Source: Prevotella sp.
GTDB lineage: Bacteria; Bacteroidota; Bacteroidia; Bacteroidales; Dysgonomonadaceae
Reading direction: 5' to 3'
NCBI GenBank assembly: GCA_031273295.1
Contig: JAISSD010000148.1
Location: 1 to 34,370, forward strand
DNA length: 34,370 nucleotides
This document shows, piece after piece, positions 9,412 to 22,212 of the stretch (the stretch's first letter is position 1; each line of letters opens with the position of its first letter). Below the pieces are notes generated by a model. The model was not told the origin of the DNA. It did not search any database and saw nothing but the letters and a program-made list of their open reading frames with translations. Position numbers and translations under genes: made by a program.

Positions 9412-10635
9412 ATGCGAAAATTTATTTTATTTCTTACGGTAATTACCGGATTTTCTTTTCAGGCTAAAGCTCAGGAAATACCCCGAATCTCATTGAGTGA
9501 TTCGGCCAGAATCAGTTTGCTAACCAACGCTCCCTGGGACGAAGCCGTGTATTCACTGTTCGGCCATACATCCATACGGGTAAACGACCTTGCGCAAAAT
9601 CTGGATTATGCTTTCAATTTCGGGCTATTCAACATCTCCAGGTCTAATTTCATACTTCTTTTCATGAAAGGAGAAACCGATTATATGGTTGCTCCGATAC
9701 CGTACAAAACGTATTTCGACGAGTATGCGGAAAGAGGCGTAGGTATTGTTGAACAGGAGTTCAATCTCACCCGGAAAGAAAAACAGGATATATTCGATGC
9801 ATTATTAGTCAATTGCCTGCCCGAAAACAGGGAATACAGGTATAACTATTTCTATGACAATTGCACCACCCGCCCCAGAGATATAATCGAGAAATACATC
9901 GATGGAAATATTGAATATACACGCACCGGTAAAGAACAAACATACAGGGATTTGGTAATAGAATGCACCGGGATCAAACAATGGTTCCGCTTCGGGATAG
10001 ATCTGGTCATAGGAGCCGACGCCGATAAGACGATAACGGACAGACAAAAATATTTTCTGCCCCGTTACCTGATGAACGCTTACAATGGAGCGGTCGTTAG
10101 GGGAGACAGCATACCCAGGAAGGTTTTGTTATCAACCACGACTGTTTTGGAACCTAAACCGTTTGCCGAAGATTTTCCCGTCACGCCTCTTTACGCGGGT
10201 ATGATACTATTGGCAGTCAGTATATCCGTGTCATATCTGGCTTATAAAAAACAAAAGATTGTCTTGGGTAAAGTATTCGATACATTACTGTTCCTGATAG
10301 CAGGTATAGCCGGAAGCATTATTTTTTTTCTTGCGTTCTTTTCGGTACATCCTTGCACCAGCCCAAACTGGAACATGGTCTGGTTAAACCCGCTTCAACT
10401 CGTCGTCGCTCTGCTATTCTTTGTAAAATCACTGTCGAAGTGCAGTTTTTATTATCATTTTATTAACTTTGCGGCGCTTTTAGCATTTATTTTGGCATGG
10501 GGTTTGATACCCCAGCAATTGGAAGTAGCATTCATTCCGTTCATTTTGTCTATCGGGCTAAGATCGTTTATGAATATTTTACAACAAAAAAAGTTAAAGA
10601 AAAAAGCTGGTTACAGCTTACCCGGAGCGAAATGA
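9412..10635 (+). CDS. DUF4105 (Lnb N-terminal domain-like) membrane protein
   Basis: LLTNAPWDEAVYSLFGHTSIRV, YFYDNCTTRPRDI, C-terminal TM helices; stop overlaps the next start (ATGA). Confidence 0.8.
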   Translation: MRKFILFLTVITGFSFQAKAQEIPRISLSDSARISLLTNAPWDEAVYSLFGHTSIRVNDLAQNLDYAFNFGLFNISRSNFILLFMKGETDYMVAPIPYKTYFDEYAERGVGIVEQEFNLTRKEKQDIFDALLVNCLPENREYRYNYFYDNCTTRPRDIIEKYIDGNIEYTRTGKEQTYRDLVIECTGIKQWFRFGIDLVIGADADKTITDRQKYFLPRYLMNAYNGAVVRGDSIPRKVLLSTTTVLEPKPFAEDFPVTPLYAGMILLAVSISVSYLAYKKQKIVLGKVFDTLLFLIAGIAGSIIFFLAFFSVHPCTSPNWNMVWLNPLQLVVALLFFVKSLSKCSFYYHFINFAALLAFILAWGLIPQQLEVAFIPFILSIGLRSFMNILQQKKLKKKAGYSLPGAK

Positions 10636-12221
10636 TTAGAATAATTACCTCGTTAGCAACAGTATTTGCCATTACATCCGTTCAAGCGCAAACATCCGTG
10701 CGTGAAACGCCTAAACTGGTAATAGGCATTACTATCGACCAATTGAGGGGGGATTATCTTGAACTCTTCCAAAACAACTTTTCCGAAAGAGGTTTTAAAC
10801 GTTTGCTGAACGAAGGCCTGGTCTATCAAAACATAAAATTCGACTTTCCATATCCGGACGACGCTTCGGCTATAGCCACCATCTATACGGGCGCTACGCC
10901 GTTTTATCACGGAATTGTAGGAGACAAAAAATACCTGGCAGCCAAGGAGCAAGAAGTATTCACATTCTCGGATCCCGCATATTTGGGTAATTATACGGAC
11001 GACAGGGTTTCACCGCTGGCGCTCAAAACATCCACTATCACTGATGAACTGAAACTGGCAACAAAAGGAACTTCCGATGTATACTCGTTCGCGCCTCGAA
11101 TATCCCAGGCCTTGATCACTGCCGGATCGAGGGGCAATGCGGCGTATTGGATTGACGATTATAGCGGAAAATGGGCTTCGACCACATATTATAAAAACTT
11201 TTACTGGACTGTAGATCAGGAGAACCGGAGTAATTCCGGCTTTTCGGTACGCGCATGGGACATGCGATGGACTCCGCTACTGAATATAATGGATTATAAA
11301 GCTTTCCCTTACGCGGAGGATAAAGCCCCGTTTTCTCATCATACGGGCGCTGACAAAGCAACATATCTGCTGGCAAAACAGACGCCCGTAGTAAATGAAA
11401 ACGTATCGGCTACAGCCCTGAAAGCGCTGGTTAAAGCCGAATTGGGAAAGCGTACCGCCCCGGATTTTTTATCGCTTACATTTTACGCAGGAAACTATCC
11501 CGATGTGAAAACGGATTACTCCTGTGAAATTCAGGACGCGTATATCCGTCTCGACCGTGAAATTGAAAAACTTCTGGACGAAGTAGAGAAAACGACAGGA
11601 CTCGGGAACGTATTGATATTTGTCTCTTCCACAGGATATTACAACTCAAATGATACCGGCTATACGGAAGACAGGAATATTCCTGAAAACAAGTTTTACG
11701 TCAACCGTTGTGAAGCTCTCCTGAATATGTACCTGATGGCCATTTATGGCAGAGATAACAAGTGGGTGAACAAGATCTATAACGGCCAGGTTTATCTGAA
11801 CAGGGAATTGATCAGGCAAAAACAAATATCGTTACAGACAATACAGGATAAAGCCGCCGAATTTGTTTCGGAATTCACCGGAGTGCAAGAGGTTTATACA
11901 TCTTACCAGATACAACACGGGCAATGGAATCCTGTGATGGAATACTATAAAAACGGCTATACAAAAGAAACTTCCGGGGATCTGTTTATAGAATTGCAGC
12001 CGGGTTATAAAATCGTAAACGAACAGGATGCTTCTTTCAAGGAAAAGCAGGTACGCAACAATGCGGTTGTTTGCCCCGTCATCTTTTTCGGAAACAATAT
12101 TAAAGCCGAAAGAGTAAAAAGGACGATAAAAGCAACCGAAATAGCTCCGACCGTATCCTATATCATGCGCATACGCTCGCCGAATGCCGCGAAGGAAGAA
12201 ACATTACCGGAACTACTTTAA
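10632..12221 (+). CDS. Alkaline phosphatase superfamily / phosphodiesterase-like protein
   Basis: KLVIGITIDQLRGDYLELF, FPYPDDASAIATIYTGATPFYHGIVG. Confidence 0.8.
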   Translation: MIRIITSLATVFAITSVQAQTSVRETPKLVIGITIDQLRGDYLELFQNNFSERGFKRLLNEGLVYQNIKFDFPYPDDASAIATIYTGATPFYHGIVGDKKYLAAKEQEVFTFSDPAYLGNYTDDRVSPLALKTSTITDELKLATKGTSDVYSFAPRISQALITAGSRGNAAYWIDDYSGKWASTTYYKNFYWTVDQENRSNSGFSVRAWDMRWTPLLNIMDYKAFPYAEDKAPFSHHTGADKATYLLAKQTPVVNENVSATALKALVKAELGKRTAPDFLSLTFYAGNYPDVKTDYSCEIQDAYIRLDREIEKLLDEVEKTTGLGNVLIFVSSTGYYNSNDTGYTEDRNIPENKFYVNRCEALLNMYLMAIYGRDNKWVNKIYNGQVYLNRELIRQKQISLQTIQDKAAEFVSEFTGVQEVYTSYQIQHGQWNPVMEYYKNGYTKETSGDLFIELQPGYKIVNEQDASFKEKQVRNNAVVCPVIFFGNNIKAERVKRTIKATEIAPTVSYIMRIRSPNAAKEETLPELL

Positions 12222-12265
12222 AATAATTTTAATTACTTGAAACAGAAATAAATAAACTTGATAAT

Positions 12266-15200
12266 ATGGGATTCGCTGATATTTTATCATCATTATTCGG
12301 AAACAAATCTCAACGCGACTTAAAGGAGATTAATCCGTATGTAGACCGTATCAAAGCGGCATATCCGGCAATAGAGAAACTTTCTCATGACGAATTGCGC
12401 GCCAAAACTCTCGAGATAAGGCGGCAAGTACAGGATCATGTAGCCGGTGAAAAAAACAGGATTGCAGAGCTGAAAGCTACTGTTGAAACACTGGACATAG
12501 ACAAGCGCGAAGATATCTGGGCAGAAGTGGACAAACTGGAAAAAGAAGTAACAGACAAGTATGAAGAAGTACTTGAAGAAGTACTTCCCGAAGTATTTTC
12601 CATTGTAAAGGAAACCGCCCGCCGTTTCACTCAAAATGAAAAGATCACGGTCGTTGCGACCGATTTCGACAGGGAACTGGCAAAAACACATGACTTTGTC
12701 GATGTAGACGGCGATAAGGCCATCTATTACAATCACTGGATAGCAGGAGGCAATGAAATCGTTTGGGATATGATCCACTACGATGTGCAATTATTCGGAG
12801 GGGTCGTCCTTCATAAAGGTAAAATTGCCGAAATGGCCACAGGAGAAGGCAAAACGCTGGTGGGCACATTGCCTGTTTTCCTGAACGCTCTTACGGAAAA
12901 CGGCGTACACGTGGTAACGGTAAATGACTACCTGGCAAAACGCGACTCGGAATGGATGGGGCCTGTCTATATGTTCAACGGACTGTCTGTCGACTGTATA
13001 GATAAACACCAGCCAAACTCGGAAGGCCGCCGCAAAGCATATCAGGCCGATATTACATTCGGGACGAATAATGAATTCGGGTTCGACTATTTGCGCGACA
13101 ATATGGCGATTAACCCGTCGGATCTTGTGCAACGCAAGCATAATTACGCGATTGTCGACGAGGTTGACTCCGTACTGATTGACGATGCGCGTACTCCGTT
13201 AATCATATCAGGGCCTATACCGAGAGGCGAACAGCAATTGTTTGAAGAATTTCGTCCCCGTGTAGAAATTATCGTAAAAGCGCAAAGAGACCTTTGCACA
13301 AAATTGCTGGCGGAAGCCAAATCGAAAATGTTTTCGGAAGACAAAAAAGAACAGGAAGAAGGCAGCTTGTTGCTGTATCGCTCTTTTAAAGGCTTACCCA
13401 AGAACAAGCCGCTTATCAAATTCCTGAGCGAACCCGGAATAAAGGCTTCGATGCTTAAAACCGAAGAGCATTACATGGCGGAACAAATGCGCAATATGCA
13501 CATTGTCACTGACGACCTGTATTTTGTTATCGAAGAAAAAAACAACAGCATCGAGCTTACGGATAAAGGTATAGACTTGCTTACAGGTAATTCCGACGAT
13601 CCTTTGTTTTTCGTATTGCCGGATATCGGCGCACAGCTCTCCGACCTCGAAAATCAGTCCCTGACCGACGCCGAAAAAGCTGAGAGGAAAGATGAGTTGA
13701 TGCAGAGTTATTCTATCAAGTCGGAGCGCGTACACACGGTGAACCAGTTGCTTAAAGCATACGTTTTGTTTGAGAAAGACGATGAGTATGTGGTTATGGA
13801 CAACAAAGTAATGATTGTGGACGAACAAACAGGCCGTATTATGGATGGCCGCCGTTACTCCGACGGATTGCATCAGGCGATAGAAGCAAAAGAACGCGTG
13901 AAAGTGGAGGCGGCAACGCAAACATTCGCCACCATCACGTTGCAGAACTATTTCCGCATGTACCACAAACTTTCAGGAATGACCGGTACAGCCGAAACAG
14001 AAGCAGGCGAGTTGTGGAACATCTACAAACTGGATGTAGTTGTGATCCCGACAAACAAGCCTGTTGCGCGTAAAGATATGAATGACCGTATCTACAAAAC
14101 AAAACGCGAAAAATACACGGCTGTTATATATGAAATAGAAGATCTTGTAAATCAGGGTCGTGCGGTACTTGTAGGTACTACGTCGGTGGAAATATCCGAA
14201 TTGCTGAGCAAAATGCTTGCCATGCGCAAGATCAGGCACAATGTATTGAATGCCAAGTTGCACCAGCGCGAGGCGGAAGTTGTGTCTTTCGCCGGACAAC
14301 CTGGCGCAGTGACCATAGCAACCAATATGGCGGGTCGCGGTACCGACATCAAGCTTGCTCCAAGTGTAAAAGAGGCCGGCGGTTTGGCTATTATCGGTAC
14401 GGAAAGACACGAATCGCGCCGCGTAGACCGCCAGTTGAGGGGCCGTGCCGGGCGTCAGGGCGATCCGGGTTCTTCCGTATTCTACATATCGCTGGAAGAC
14501 GATCTGATGCGTCTGTTTGCATCCGAACGCATTGCGGGCTTGATGGATCGCATGGGATTCAAAGAAGGCGAAATGCTTGAGCACAGCATGCTTAGCAAGT
14601 CTGTAGAACGCGCGCAGAAGAAAGTGGAAGAGAATAACTTTGGTATCCGCAAGCGTTTGCTGGAATATGACGATGTGATGAACTCGCAACGTGAAGTGAT
14701 TTACAAACGCCGCCGTCACGCGCTTATGGGTGAACGCATCGGCATCGACATCGTAAATATGTTTTACGATACCACTGTAAATATTGTAGAGCAATACGCT
14801 GATAATCTTGATTATGAAGGACTGAAAATAGATCTGCTTCGCTTGCTTGCCATCGAAGCGCCGTTCGACGAAACGGCTTTCCGTTCAATGAAACCGGATG
14901 CGATGATCGACCGGATATATGACAGAGCCGTTCAGAATTTCAAACATAAAACGGACCGGCTCGCCGAAATAGCCAATCCTGTTATCAAACAGGTATATGA
15001 AGAACAGGGTGATAGATTCGAAAACATATTGATCCCCATTACAGACGGAAAACGCGTCTATAATATATCCTGCAATTTGAAAGAAGCGTATGACAGCCGG
15101 TCAAAAGATGTTATAAAATCGTTTGAGAAAGCCATTGTATTGCATACGATAGACGAAGAATGGAAAGAGCACCTTCGTGAAATGGACGAGCTTCGCCAGT

Positions 15201-15571
15201 CTGTGCAAAATGCAAGTTATGAACAAAAAGACCCCTTGTTGATTTATAAACTGGAATCGTTCAACTTGTTTAAATCCATGGTTAACAGCGTTAATGGCAA
15301 GGCTGTAACAATTTTAATGCGGGGACAGATACCGGTGCGCGAACCCGAACAAGTGCGTCAGGCCATGCCTGAACAAAAAACGGATTACAGCCGTTACCGT
15401 ACCGAGCGTAACGACGAGAAGCAGGAAAGCGGACAAAACCGAAGACCGGGCGGCGTTCCCGACAAGTCTAAAGTTACGCCTGTGCATGTAGAAAAAAAAC
15501 CGGGAAGAAATGATCCGTGTTATTGTGGAAGCGGTAAAAAGTACAAAAACTGTCACGGAAAAAACGAATAA
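12266..15571 (+). CDS. secA: Preprotein translocase subunit SecA
   Basis: [44 protein letters not shown]-terminal [23 protein letters not shown]. Confidence 0.98.
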   Translation: MGFADILSSLFGNKSQRDLKEINPYVDRIKAAYPAIEKLSHDELRAKTLEIRRQVQDHVAGEKNRIAELKATVETLDIDKREDIWAEVDKLEKEVTDKYEEVLEEVLPEVFSIVKETARRFTQNEKITVVATDFDRELAKTHDFVDVDGDKAIYYNHWIAGGNEIVWDMIHYDVQLFGGVVLHKGKIAEMATGEGKTLVGTLPVFLNALTENGVHVVTVNDYLAKRDSEWMGPVYMFNGLSVDCIDKHQPNSEGRRKAYQADITFGTNNEFGFDYLRDNMAINPSDLVQRKHNYAIVDEVDSVLIDDARTPLIISGPIPRGEQQLFEEFRPRVEIIVKAQRDLCTKLLAEAKSKMFSEDKKEQEEGSLLLYRSFKGLPKNKPLIKFLSEPGIKASMLKTEEHYMAEQMRNMHIVTDDLYFVIEEKNNSIELTDKGIDLLTGNSDDPLFFVLPDIGAQLSDLENQSLTDAEKAERKDELMQSYSIKSERVHTVNQLLKAYVLFEKDDEYVVMDNKVMIVDEQTGRIMDGRRYSDGLHQAIEAKERVKVEAATQTFATITLQNYFRMYHKLSGMTGTAETEAGELWNIYKLDVVVIPTNKPVARKDMNDRIYKTKREKYTAVIYEIEDLVNQGRAVLVGTTSVEISELLSKMLAMRKIRHNVLNAKLHQREAEVVSFAGQPGAVTIATNMAGRGTDIKLAPSVKEAGGLAIIGTERHESRRVDRQLRGRAGRQGDPGSSVFYISLEDDLMRLFASERIAGLMDRMGFKEGEMLEHSMLSKSVERAQKKVEENNFGIRKRLLEYDDVMNSQREVIYKRRRHALMGERIGIDIVNMFYDTTVNIVEQYADNLDYEGLKIDLLRLLAIEAPFDETAFRSMKPDAMIDRIYDRAVQNFKHKTDRLAEIANPVIKQVYEEQGDRFENILIPITDGKRVYNISCNLKEAYDSRSKDVIKSFEKAIVLHTIDEEWKEHLREMDELRQSVQNASYEQKDPLLIYKLESFNLFKSMVNSVNGKAVTILMRGQIPVREPEQVRQAMPEQKTDYSRYRTERNDEKQESGQNRRPGGVPDKSKVTPVHVEKKPGRNDPCYCGSGKKYKNCHGKNE

Positions 15572-15803
15572 ATCCGGAATAAAACAGTTCACTGTAAATT
15601 AACAGGTTTCACTGGATATCCAATCCGCTAAAAATCAAATAAAAAAGCTCGATGAAATTTAGTATTCACCGGGTTTTTTCACTTTCTAAATTTTCTTTAT
15701 ACAAAGAAAATTTGTATCTTGGCATGTTTTTTGAGCACGGATAAATACCCTGTTTAAAAAATACTTTACAAATATTTGAGAATAAAAATTTTATCTTGAA
15801 ATA

Positions 15804-18392
15804 ATGGCAGAAACAGAGGACCGAATTATTAAGATTAACATCGAAGACGAGATGAAATCAGCCTACATTGATTATTCAATGTCGGTAATCGTATCAAGAG
15901 CATTGCCGGACGTCAGGGACGGATTCAAGCCTGTTCACCGCCGTATTCTTTTCGGTATGAGCGAGCTTGGTAACACATCCAATAAACCGCACAAGAAATC
16001 CGCCAGGATAGTCGGAGAAGTATTGGGTAAGTATCACCCGCACGGCGACTCGTCCGTATATTTTGCCATGGTGCGTATGGCTCAGGAATGGAGTATGCGC
16101 TACCTGCTGGTAGATGGCCAGGGTAATATGGGTAGCGTCGACGGAGACATGCCGGCGGCCATGCGTTATACAGAGGCAAGACTTAGCCGTTTGGCAGAAG
16201 AAATGCTGAAAGATATCGATAAAGAAACCGTTGATTTTCAATTGAACTTTGACGATACGTTGAAAGAGCCGACAGTTCTTCCTACGCGCGTTCCAAATTT
16301 ACTCGTTAACGGGGCTTCGGGTATTGCTGTCGGTATGGCTACCAATATGGCGCCTCATAATATGACAGAGGTCATCAACGCTGTTGTGGCATATATCGGG
16401 AATAATGAAATCGATACCGAAGGCTTGATGCGGTATATAAAGGCTCCGGACTTTCCATCCGGAGGATTTATTTATGGCTACCAAGGGGTTAGGGATGCTT
16501 TTGAAACAGGGCGCGGGCGCGTGGTTATGCGTGGACGCGCGGAGATTGAGATGGAAGGCAATCATGAAAAAATTGTGATCACCGAAATCCCGTATCTTGT
16601 AAACAAGGCCGAATTGATCAAGCATATAGCCGATCTGGTTGGTGAAAAACGTCTGGAGGGCGTCAGCAATGTCAATGATGAATCGGACCGTCAAGGCATG
16701 CGCATTGTGGTGGACGTCAAACGCGACGCGAATGCCAATGTCGTCCTGAATAAACTGTACAAACTGACGGCGTTACAATCTTCATTCAGCGTAAATAATA
16801 TCGCTTTGGTAAGAGGCCGGCCCAGAACCTTGAACCTGAAAGATATGATATCGCTATTTGTTGAACACAGGATCGATGTGGTGATCCGCAGGGCGGTCTA
16901 TGATTTGCGGAAGGCGGAAGAACGCGCCCATATACTTGAAGGACTGCTTGTAGCGTCGGATAACATCGATGAAGTAATTGCAATTATCAAGGCTTCAAAA
17001 TCGCCGCAGGAAGCGATCGAAAGGCTGATAGCCAGATTTGCGTTATCCGAAATCCAAGCGCGCGCTATTGTTGAAATGCGTCTGCGGCAGCTAACAGGAC
17101 TGGAACAGGATAAATTACGCAACGAGTACGAAGAAATACAGAAATTGATAACGTATCTGAACGAGATCCTGTCAAACGAAGAACTTAGGATGAAGGTTAT
17201 TACCGATGAATTGATCGAGATAAGAGATAAATATGGCGATGAACGCCGCACCGAAATAGTCTACGCATCGGAAGAACTTAATCCGGAAGATTTCTATGCC
17301 AACGACGAAATGATCATCACAATTTCGCATCTCGGCTATATAAAACGCACCCCGCTTTCCGAATTCAGAGCGCAAAACAGGGGTGGAGTAGGGGCTAAAG
17401 GTTCGGAAACGCGCGACACGGATTTTATAGAGCATATTTATCCGGCGTCCATGCACAATTACATGCTGCTTTTTACTCAAAAAGGAAAATGTTACTGGCT
17501 ACGCGTATTCGATATACCGGAAGGAACCAAAAACTCGAAAGGACGCGCTATCCAGAATCTTTTGAACATCGATTCCGATGATAAAGTAACAGCATTTGTG
17601 CGTGTAAGAGGATTTAGCGATACGGAATTTGTAAACAGCCATTATCTCATATTCTGCACTAAACAGGGCATTATCAAGAAAACAAGCCTGGAGGCCTATT
17701 CCCGCCCGCGTCAGAATGGAGTTAACGCAATTACCATCCGTGAAGACGACAAGGTGATCGAGGCGCTGATGACTGACGGCGAAAGCGAAATCTTGCTGGC
17801 TAACCGCAACGGACGCGCAATCCGCTTTAATGAGGCAGGCGTACGTGAAATGGGACGGACTGCGACAGGCGTACGCGGTATGCGCCTGGATGATGACGGA
17901 CAGGACGAGGTTATCGGTATGCTGGCCTTGTCGAAAGACGCACAGAAAAACGAAACCATCATGGTTGTTTCCGAGCAAGGATACGGTAAACGCACCAATC
18001 TGAATGAAAAAGACGAGGATGGCAATGAAATACTTGATGAAAACGGAGATGTAATACCTGTTTATCGCATTATCAGCCGTGGAGGCAAGGGAGTTAAAAC
18101 ACTCAACATTACCGAAAAAACAGGCAAGCTTGTTTCTATAAATAGTGTTACAGACGATAACGATTTAATGATTATTAACAAGTCTGGTATTACAATTCGT
18201 CTAAAAGTTTCAGATATTCGCGTTATGGGACGTGCTACTCAAGGAGTAAGGCTCATAAATCTGGGTAAAAGAAACGATGAAATCGCGTCAATCTGCAAAG
18301 TTGAGTCAGAGCCGGATACGGATCAAACAGAGAACATTGGCGTCCCGGATAGTGAAATAGATGATAATAATACAGAAATAAACCAGGAATAA
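15804..18392 (+). CDS. gyrA: DNA gyrase subunit A
   Basis: [51 protein letters not shown], beta-pinwheel domain. Confidence 0.97.
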   Translation: MAETEDRIIKINIEDEMKSAYIDYSMSVIVSRALPDVRDGFKPVHRRILFGMSELGNTSNKPHKKSARIVGEVLGKYHPHGDSSVYFAMVRMAQEWSMRYLLVDGQGNMGSVDGDMPAAMRYTEARLSRLAEEMLKDIDKETVDFQLNFDDTLKEPTVLPTRVPNLLVNGASGIAVGMATNMAPHNMTEVINAVVAYIGNNEIDTEGLMRYIKAPDFPSGGFIYGYQGVRDAFETGRGRVVMRGRAEIEMEGNHEKIVITEIPYLVNKAELIKHIADLVGEKRLEGVSNVNDESDRQGMRIVVDVKRDANANVVLNKLYKLTALQSSFSVNNIALVRGRPRTLNLKDMISLFVEHRIDVVIRRAVYDLRKAEERAHILEGLLVASDNIDEVIAIIKASKSPQEAIERLIARFALSEIQARAIVEMRLRQLTGLEQDKLRNEYEEIQKLITYLNEILSNEELRMKVITDELIEIRDKYGDERRTEIVYASEELNPEDFYANDEMIITISHLGYIKRTPLSEFRAQNRGGVGAKGSETRDTDFIEHIYPASMHNYMLLFTQKGKCYWLRVFDIPEGTKNSKGRAIQNLLNIDSDDKVTAFVRVRGFSDTEFVNSHYLIFCTKQGIIKKTSLEAYSRPRQNGVNAITIREDDKVIEALMTDGESEILLANRNGRAIRFNEAGVREMGRTATGVRGMRLDDDGQDEVIGMLALSKDAQKNETIMVVSEQGYGKRTNLNEKDEDGNEILDENGDVIPVYRIISRGGKGVKTLNITEKTGKLVSINSVTDDNDLMIINKSGITIRLKVSDIRVMGRATQGVRLINLGKRNDEIASICKVESEPDTDQTENIGVPDSEIDDNNTEINQE

Positions 18393-18413
18393 TTAATTAA
18401 AACAAGTGATTTT

Positions 18414-19694
18414 ATGAAACGTATATTATTAGTTACATCATTGTGTTTGCTTGCCGGCTTTTCTTTCGCTCAGAAGAAAACGGTGAAAGACGCCAAATCA
18501 GCGATGAAGAACAATGTTTCCGAAGCTCGGGAACTCATCAAGCCGGCGTTGACAAATTCTGAAACAGCAAATGACCCTGAAACATGGAAAATAGCCGGAG
18601 ATATTGAATACAAGGCTTTTGACGATGAACGTACTTTGGAAATGCAAAAGGAAATAACCGGAAAAGGAGGCAATGAAGAAGCTATGTATATCGGTTTGTA
18701 CAACATGTATGACCCGTATATCAAAGCCGATGAACTGGGCCAGACGCCAAACGAAAAAGGACAGGTAAAAAATAAATTCAGAAAGGATATTGTAAAAAAC
18801 ATGAGAGAGGGTCATAGATTTTATATTAATGGCGGTATTTTTTACAATGAGAAAAAAGATTTCAAAAAAGCGGCCGATTTTTTCGAAAGATATTGGGAAC
18901 TGCCCACATTAACAATGTTTGCCGATACTCAAGCCGATTTTAACCTGCAAGACACAACATATCAGATAATCAAGTATTATGCGGTTATCAGTTCAATACA
19001 GTCGCAGGATCATCCGCGTTCAATAAAATTGTTGAAGAAATTGATGGGAGAGCCGTATATCCAAAATAGCACATACGAAGAAAGCGCTGTTTATGAATTG
19101 CTTGCAAGTGAATACCAACAGTTGGAAGACAGTATTGCTTATGTAAACACATTGCTCGAAGGAGCCCGGAAATTTCCTAAAAATAAATATTTTACGCCCA
19201 ACCTGATCAATGAATACATCAGAGGAGGGCAAACAAGAGATGCTATCGCATATCTGGATCAGGCGATTGCAAATGACCCGACCAACGCATGCGACCTGAT
19301 GAGCGTTAAGGCGTCATTGTATTCGGAACAAAAAGATTATGCGGAAGCTGAACCGGCTTATCTGGCCGCACTTAACTCTGACGCCAATTGCGAAAGAGCT
19401 TTGGAAGGCTTGGGCGTATTGTATGTATTGCAAGCGCAAGACATGAAGGAAAAAGCCGGGCAAACCACAAACCGAAAAGATCAAGCGGATATGGACAAAC
19501 AAACAACAGAATTATATGCAAAGGCTCTGCCATATCTGGAAAAATATCGCGATATCTTAAAGGACAAAAATGCTAACAGCGCAGAGTTGAGACCTGCATT
19601 AATGAAATTGCAAAATGTTTATTACAACTTAAGTCTTTTGAATGTTGATAAAGCAAAAGAATTGGATGCAATCGATAAAGAACTTAATAATTAA
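18414..19694 (+). CDS. Secreted tetratricopeptide repeat protein
   Basis: Signal peptide, repeated helical pairs (KDYAEAEPAYLAALNSDANCERALEGLGVLY). Confidence 0.75.
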   Translation: MKRILLVTSLCLLAGFSFAQKKTVKDAKSAMKNNVSEARELIKPALTNSETANDPETWKIAGDIEYKAFDDERTLEMQKEITGKGGNEEAMYIGLYNMYDPYIKADELGQTPNEKGQVKNKFRKDIVKNMREGHRFYINGGIFYNEKKDFKKAADFFERYWELPTLTMFADTQADFNLQDTTYQIIKYYAVISSIQSQDHPRSIKLLKKLMGEPYIQNSTYEESAVYELLASEYQQLEDSIAYVNTLLEGARKFPKNKYFTPNLINEYIRGGQTRDAIAYLDQAIANDPTNACDLMSVKASLYSEQKDYAEAEPAYLAALNSDANCERALEGLGVLYVLQAQDMKEKAGQTTNRKDQADMDKQTTELYAKALPYLEKYRDILKDKNANSAELRPALMKLQNVYYNLSLLNVDKAKELDAIDKELNN

Positions 19695-19733
19695 ACTAAA
19701 AAATAAAGCGCTTGTCAAATAATGGAAAGAAAA

Positions 19734-19766
19734 ACATCTATAGGATCTTTATAGATGTTTTTTTTA
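19734..19766 (+). terminator. Intrinsic terminator after the TPR gene
   Basis: ACATCTATA-ggatctt-TATAGATGT followed by a T-run. Confidence 0.85.
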
Positions 19767-19883
19767 TTGTCATCTTCTGTTTTTTGCCGCTATGAATGTT
19801 ACATAATTACTATTATGTTTAATTATCACAACCATTGGATTTCCGTATATCGGATCTTCCGAATTTATTCACAATAAAAGAGC

Positions 19884-20984
19884 ATGGAACATTTCGAAAA
19901 CGACGAACAATTTCAGGGATTGCGCGTAAACAAAGGGATTACGGAACAGCCTGTAGTCAATCCATATCTAAATGATTTCAAGAAATTTAAACGCAAGGCA
20001 TATACCGTACCGGAATATGTAGAAGGCATACTGAAAGGAGACATAACTATTTTGGGACAGGCTGTTACGCTCATAGAAAGCTCAAAGACCGAGCATCAGT
20101 CCATTGCGCAGGAAGTCATCGAAAAATGCCTTCCACATACGGGAAACTCTGTACGCGTAGGTATAACAGGCGTGCCCGGCGCGGGAAAAAGTACGTCTAT
20201 AGACGTTTTCGGGATGCATATCCTCAAGAAAAACGATGCGTCAAAAGTAGCGGTATTAGCCATAGATCCATCCAGCGAACTCACCAAAGGCAGCATTCTT
20301 GGAGATAAAACGCGTATGGAACGCTTGTCTGTTGAAAAAAGGGCATTCATTCGCCCCTCTCCTTCCGCAGGCTCGCTTGGCGGCGTCGCCCGCAAAACCC
20401 GGGAAACAATTATTTTGTGCGAAGCGGCCGGATTTGATCGTATTATTGTGGAAACGGTTGGCGTCGGACAATCTGAAACGGCTGTACATTCGATGGTTGA
20501 TTTCTTTTTATTGATACAACTGGCCGGAACCGGCGACGAACTGCAAGGCATCAAACGCGGGATCATGGAAATGGCCGACGGCATTGTTATAAACAAAGCC
20601 GATGGAAACAATATAGAGAAAGCCCGTTTGGCTCAATCTCATTTTCGAAACGCATTACATCTGTTTCCTTTGCCCGAATCGGGCTGGGAACCTAAAGTCT
20701 TGACATATTCGGGCTATTATGAAACAGGCATCGACGAGGTATGGAATATGATAGACGAATATATCGGTTTTGTCAAGAAAAACGGCTATTTTGAGCATAG
20801 ACGCAACTCCCAGTCCAGATTCTGGATGTATGAAACGATCAACGAAAGATTGAAAAACAATTTCTATAAAGACCCTGAAGTACAAAAAGAATTGAGATTT
20901 TGTGAAGAACAAGTGCTAAATTCACAAATGAGTTCATTCGTTGCAGCAAACAAGGTACTGGATATATACTTGAAACGCTCGTAA
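19884..20984 (+). CDS. meaB: Methylmalonyl-CoA mutase-associated GTPase MeaB
   Basis: VGITGVPGAGKSTSIDVFG, RPSPSAGSLGGVARKTRE, ETVGVGQSE. Confidence 0.93.
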   Translation: MEHFENDEQFQGLRVNKGITEQPVVNPYLNDFKKFKRKAYTVPEYVEGILKGDITILGQAVTLIESSKTEHQSIAQEVIEKCLPHTGNSVRVGITGVPGAGKSTSIDVFGMHILKKNDASKVAVLAIDPSSELTKGSILGDKTRMERLSVEKRAFIRPSPSAGSLGGVARKTRETIILCEAAGFDRIIVETVGVGQSETAVHSMVDFFLLIQLAGTGDELQGIKRGIMEMADGIVINKADGNNIEKARLAQSHFRNALHLFPLPESGWEPKVLTYSGYYETGIDEVWNMIDEYIGFVKKNGYFEHRRNSQSRFWMYETINERLKNNFYKDPEVQKELRFCEEQVLNSQMSSFVAANKVLDIYLKRS

Positions 20985-21055
20985 ATATCGTCTTTTTAAC
21001 TAAAGAAAAATTTCATTATTCATTTCCGAATATCATATTTTATCGCGGAATTAAT

Positions 21056-21063
21056 TATATTTG
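21056..21063 (+). promoter_or_regulatory. -7 box TATATTTG
   Basis: Matches TAnnTTTG upstream of the ROK kinase. Confidence 0.5.
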
Positions 21064-21115
21064 TGCACATTATTAAAAAAGATAATTTCATTGTAGAATT
21101 TAACATATATAAATC

Positions 21116-22078
21116 ATGGAAAAACCATATGCTATTGGAATCGATATCGGTGGAACTAACTCTGTTTTTGGCGTGGTCGACAAGCGCGGGCATATCATAA
21201 ATCAGGGATCTATAAAAACAGGCGCTTATAAGGAAATCAACGATTACGTAGATCTCTTGTCGGTCGGTGTTCAGGAAATAATAGACCAGGTCGGAGGTTC
21301 CGGAAACATCAAAGGTATTGGAGTCGGTGCGCCGAATGGTAATTTTTTCACAGGTTGTATCGAATTTGCGCCTAATCTGCCATGGAAAGGCGTAATTCCA
21401 TTGGCTCAAATGCTTACCGACAAATTAAATGTTCCCGTTTCTCTTACAAATGACGCAAATGCCGCCGCTATCGGCGAAATGACTTACGGCGCTGCACGCG
21501 GGATGAAAGATTTTATTGTTATTACATTAGGAACAGGCGTAGGCAGCGGTATTGTCGTAAACGGCCAGTTAGTATACGGCCACGATGGTTTTGCCGGAGA
21601 ATTGGGGCATACAACAGCGATTCGTGAAGGACGCATATGCGGTTGCGGTAAAAAAGGGTGCCTCGAAACATACAGTTCGGCAACAGGCGTAGCCCGTACA
21701 GCCAAAGAGTATCTGCAAACCAGAAAGGACTCAAGCGTATTGCGTGAATTGACCATCGATGAAATTACATCAAAAGATGTATATGACGCCGCGGTAAAAG
21801 GAGACAAACTGGCTAAAGAAATATTTGAATATACAGGACAGATACTGGGAGAATCATTTGCCGATTTCGTTGCATTCTCCAGTCCGGAAGCCATTATTCT
21901 GTTTGGCGGACTGACCAAAGCCGGAAAGCTTGTCTTTGACCCTGTTCGCAAGCACATGGAAGAAAATATGCTTCCTATCTTCCGCAACAAAATCAAACTG
22001 TTGATGTCGGAACTAAAGGAAAGTGACGCCGCCGTACTTGGAGCCAGCGCTTTGGGCTGGGAAGTAAAAGACTATTAA
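21116..22078 (+). CDS. ROK family glucokinase-like protein
   Basis: AIGIDIGGTNSVFGVVD, LGTGVGSGIVVNGQLVYG, CGCGKKGCLETYSS zinc motif. Confidence 0.9.
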   Translation: MEKPYAIGIDIGGTNSVFGVVDKRGHIINQGSIKTGAYKEINDYVDLLSVGVQEIIDQVGGSGNIKGIGVGAPNGNFFTGCIEFAPNLPWKGVIPLAQMLTDKLNVPVSLTNDANAAAIGEMTYGAARGMKDFIVITLGTGVGSGIVVNGQLVYGHDGFAGELGHTTAIREGRICGCGKKGCLETYSSATGVARTAKEYLQTRKDSSVLRELTIDEITSKDVYDAAVKGDKLAKEIFEYTGQILGESFADFVAFSSPEAIILFGGLTKAGKLVFDPVRKHMEENMLPIFRNKIKLLMSELKESDAAVLGASALGWEVKDY

Positions 22079-22100
22079 TTCGGACGCGATGCATAATAAC

Positions 22101-22145
22101 AAACAGCCTGTGGTAAAACTTGTCTACAGGCTGTTTGCTTTTTAA
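22101..22145 (+). terminator. Intrinsic terminator after the ROK kinase
   Basis: 11-bp stem AAACAGCCTGT/ACAGGCTGTTT followed by gctttttaaa. Confidence 0.85.
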
Positions 22146-22177
22146 AAACCCTGTTTTATAAATCAGCCTGATTTTAC

Positions 22178-22185
22178 TAACTTTG
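22178..22185 (+). promoter_or_regulatory. -7 box TAACTTTG
   Basis: Matches TAnnTTTG upstream of the PurM-like gene; places the likely start codon at 22213. Confidence 0.5.
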
Positions 22186-22212
22186 TCATCGAATAAATTC
22201 ATCAATAACAAC

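Noticed and set aside
13973-14794. 273-aa minus-strand ORF
   Set aside because: Antisense to secA; composition typical of a reverse-frame shadow ORF.
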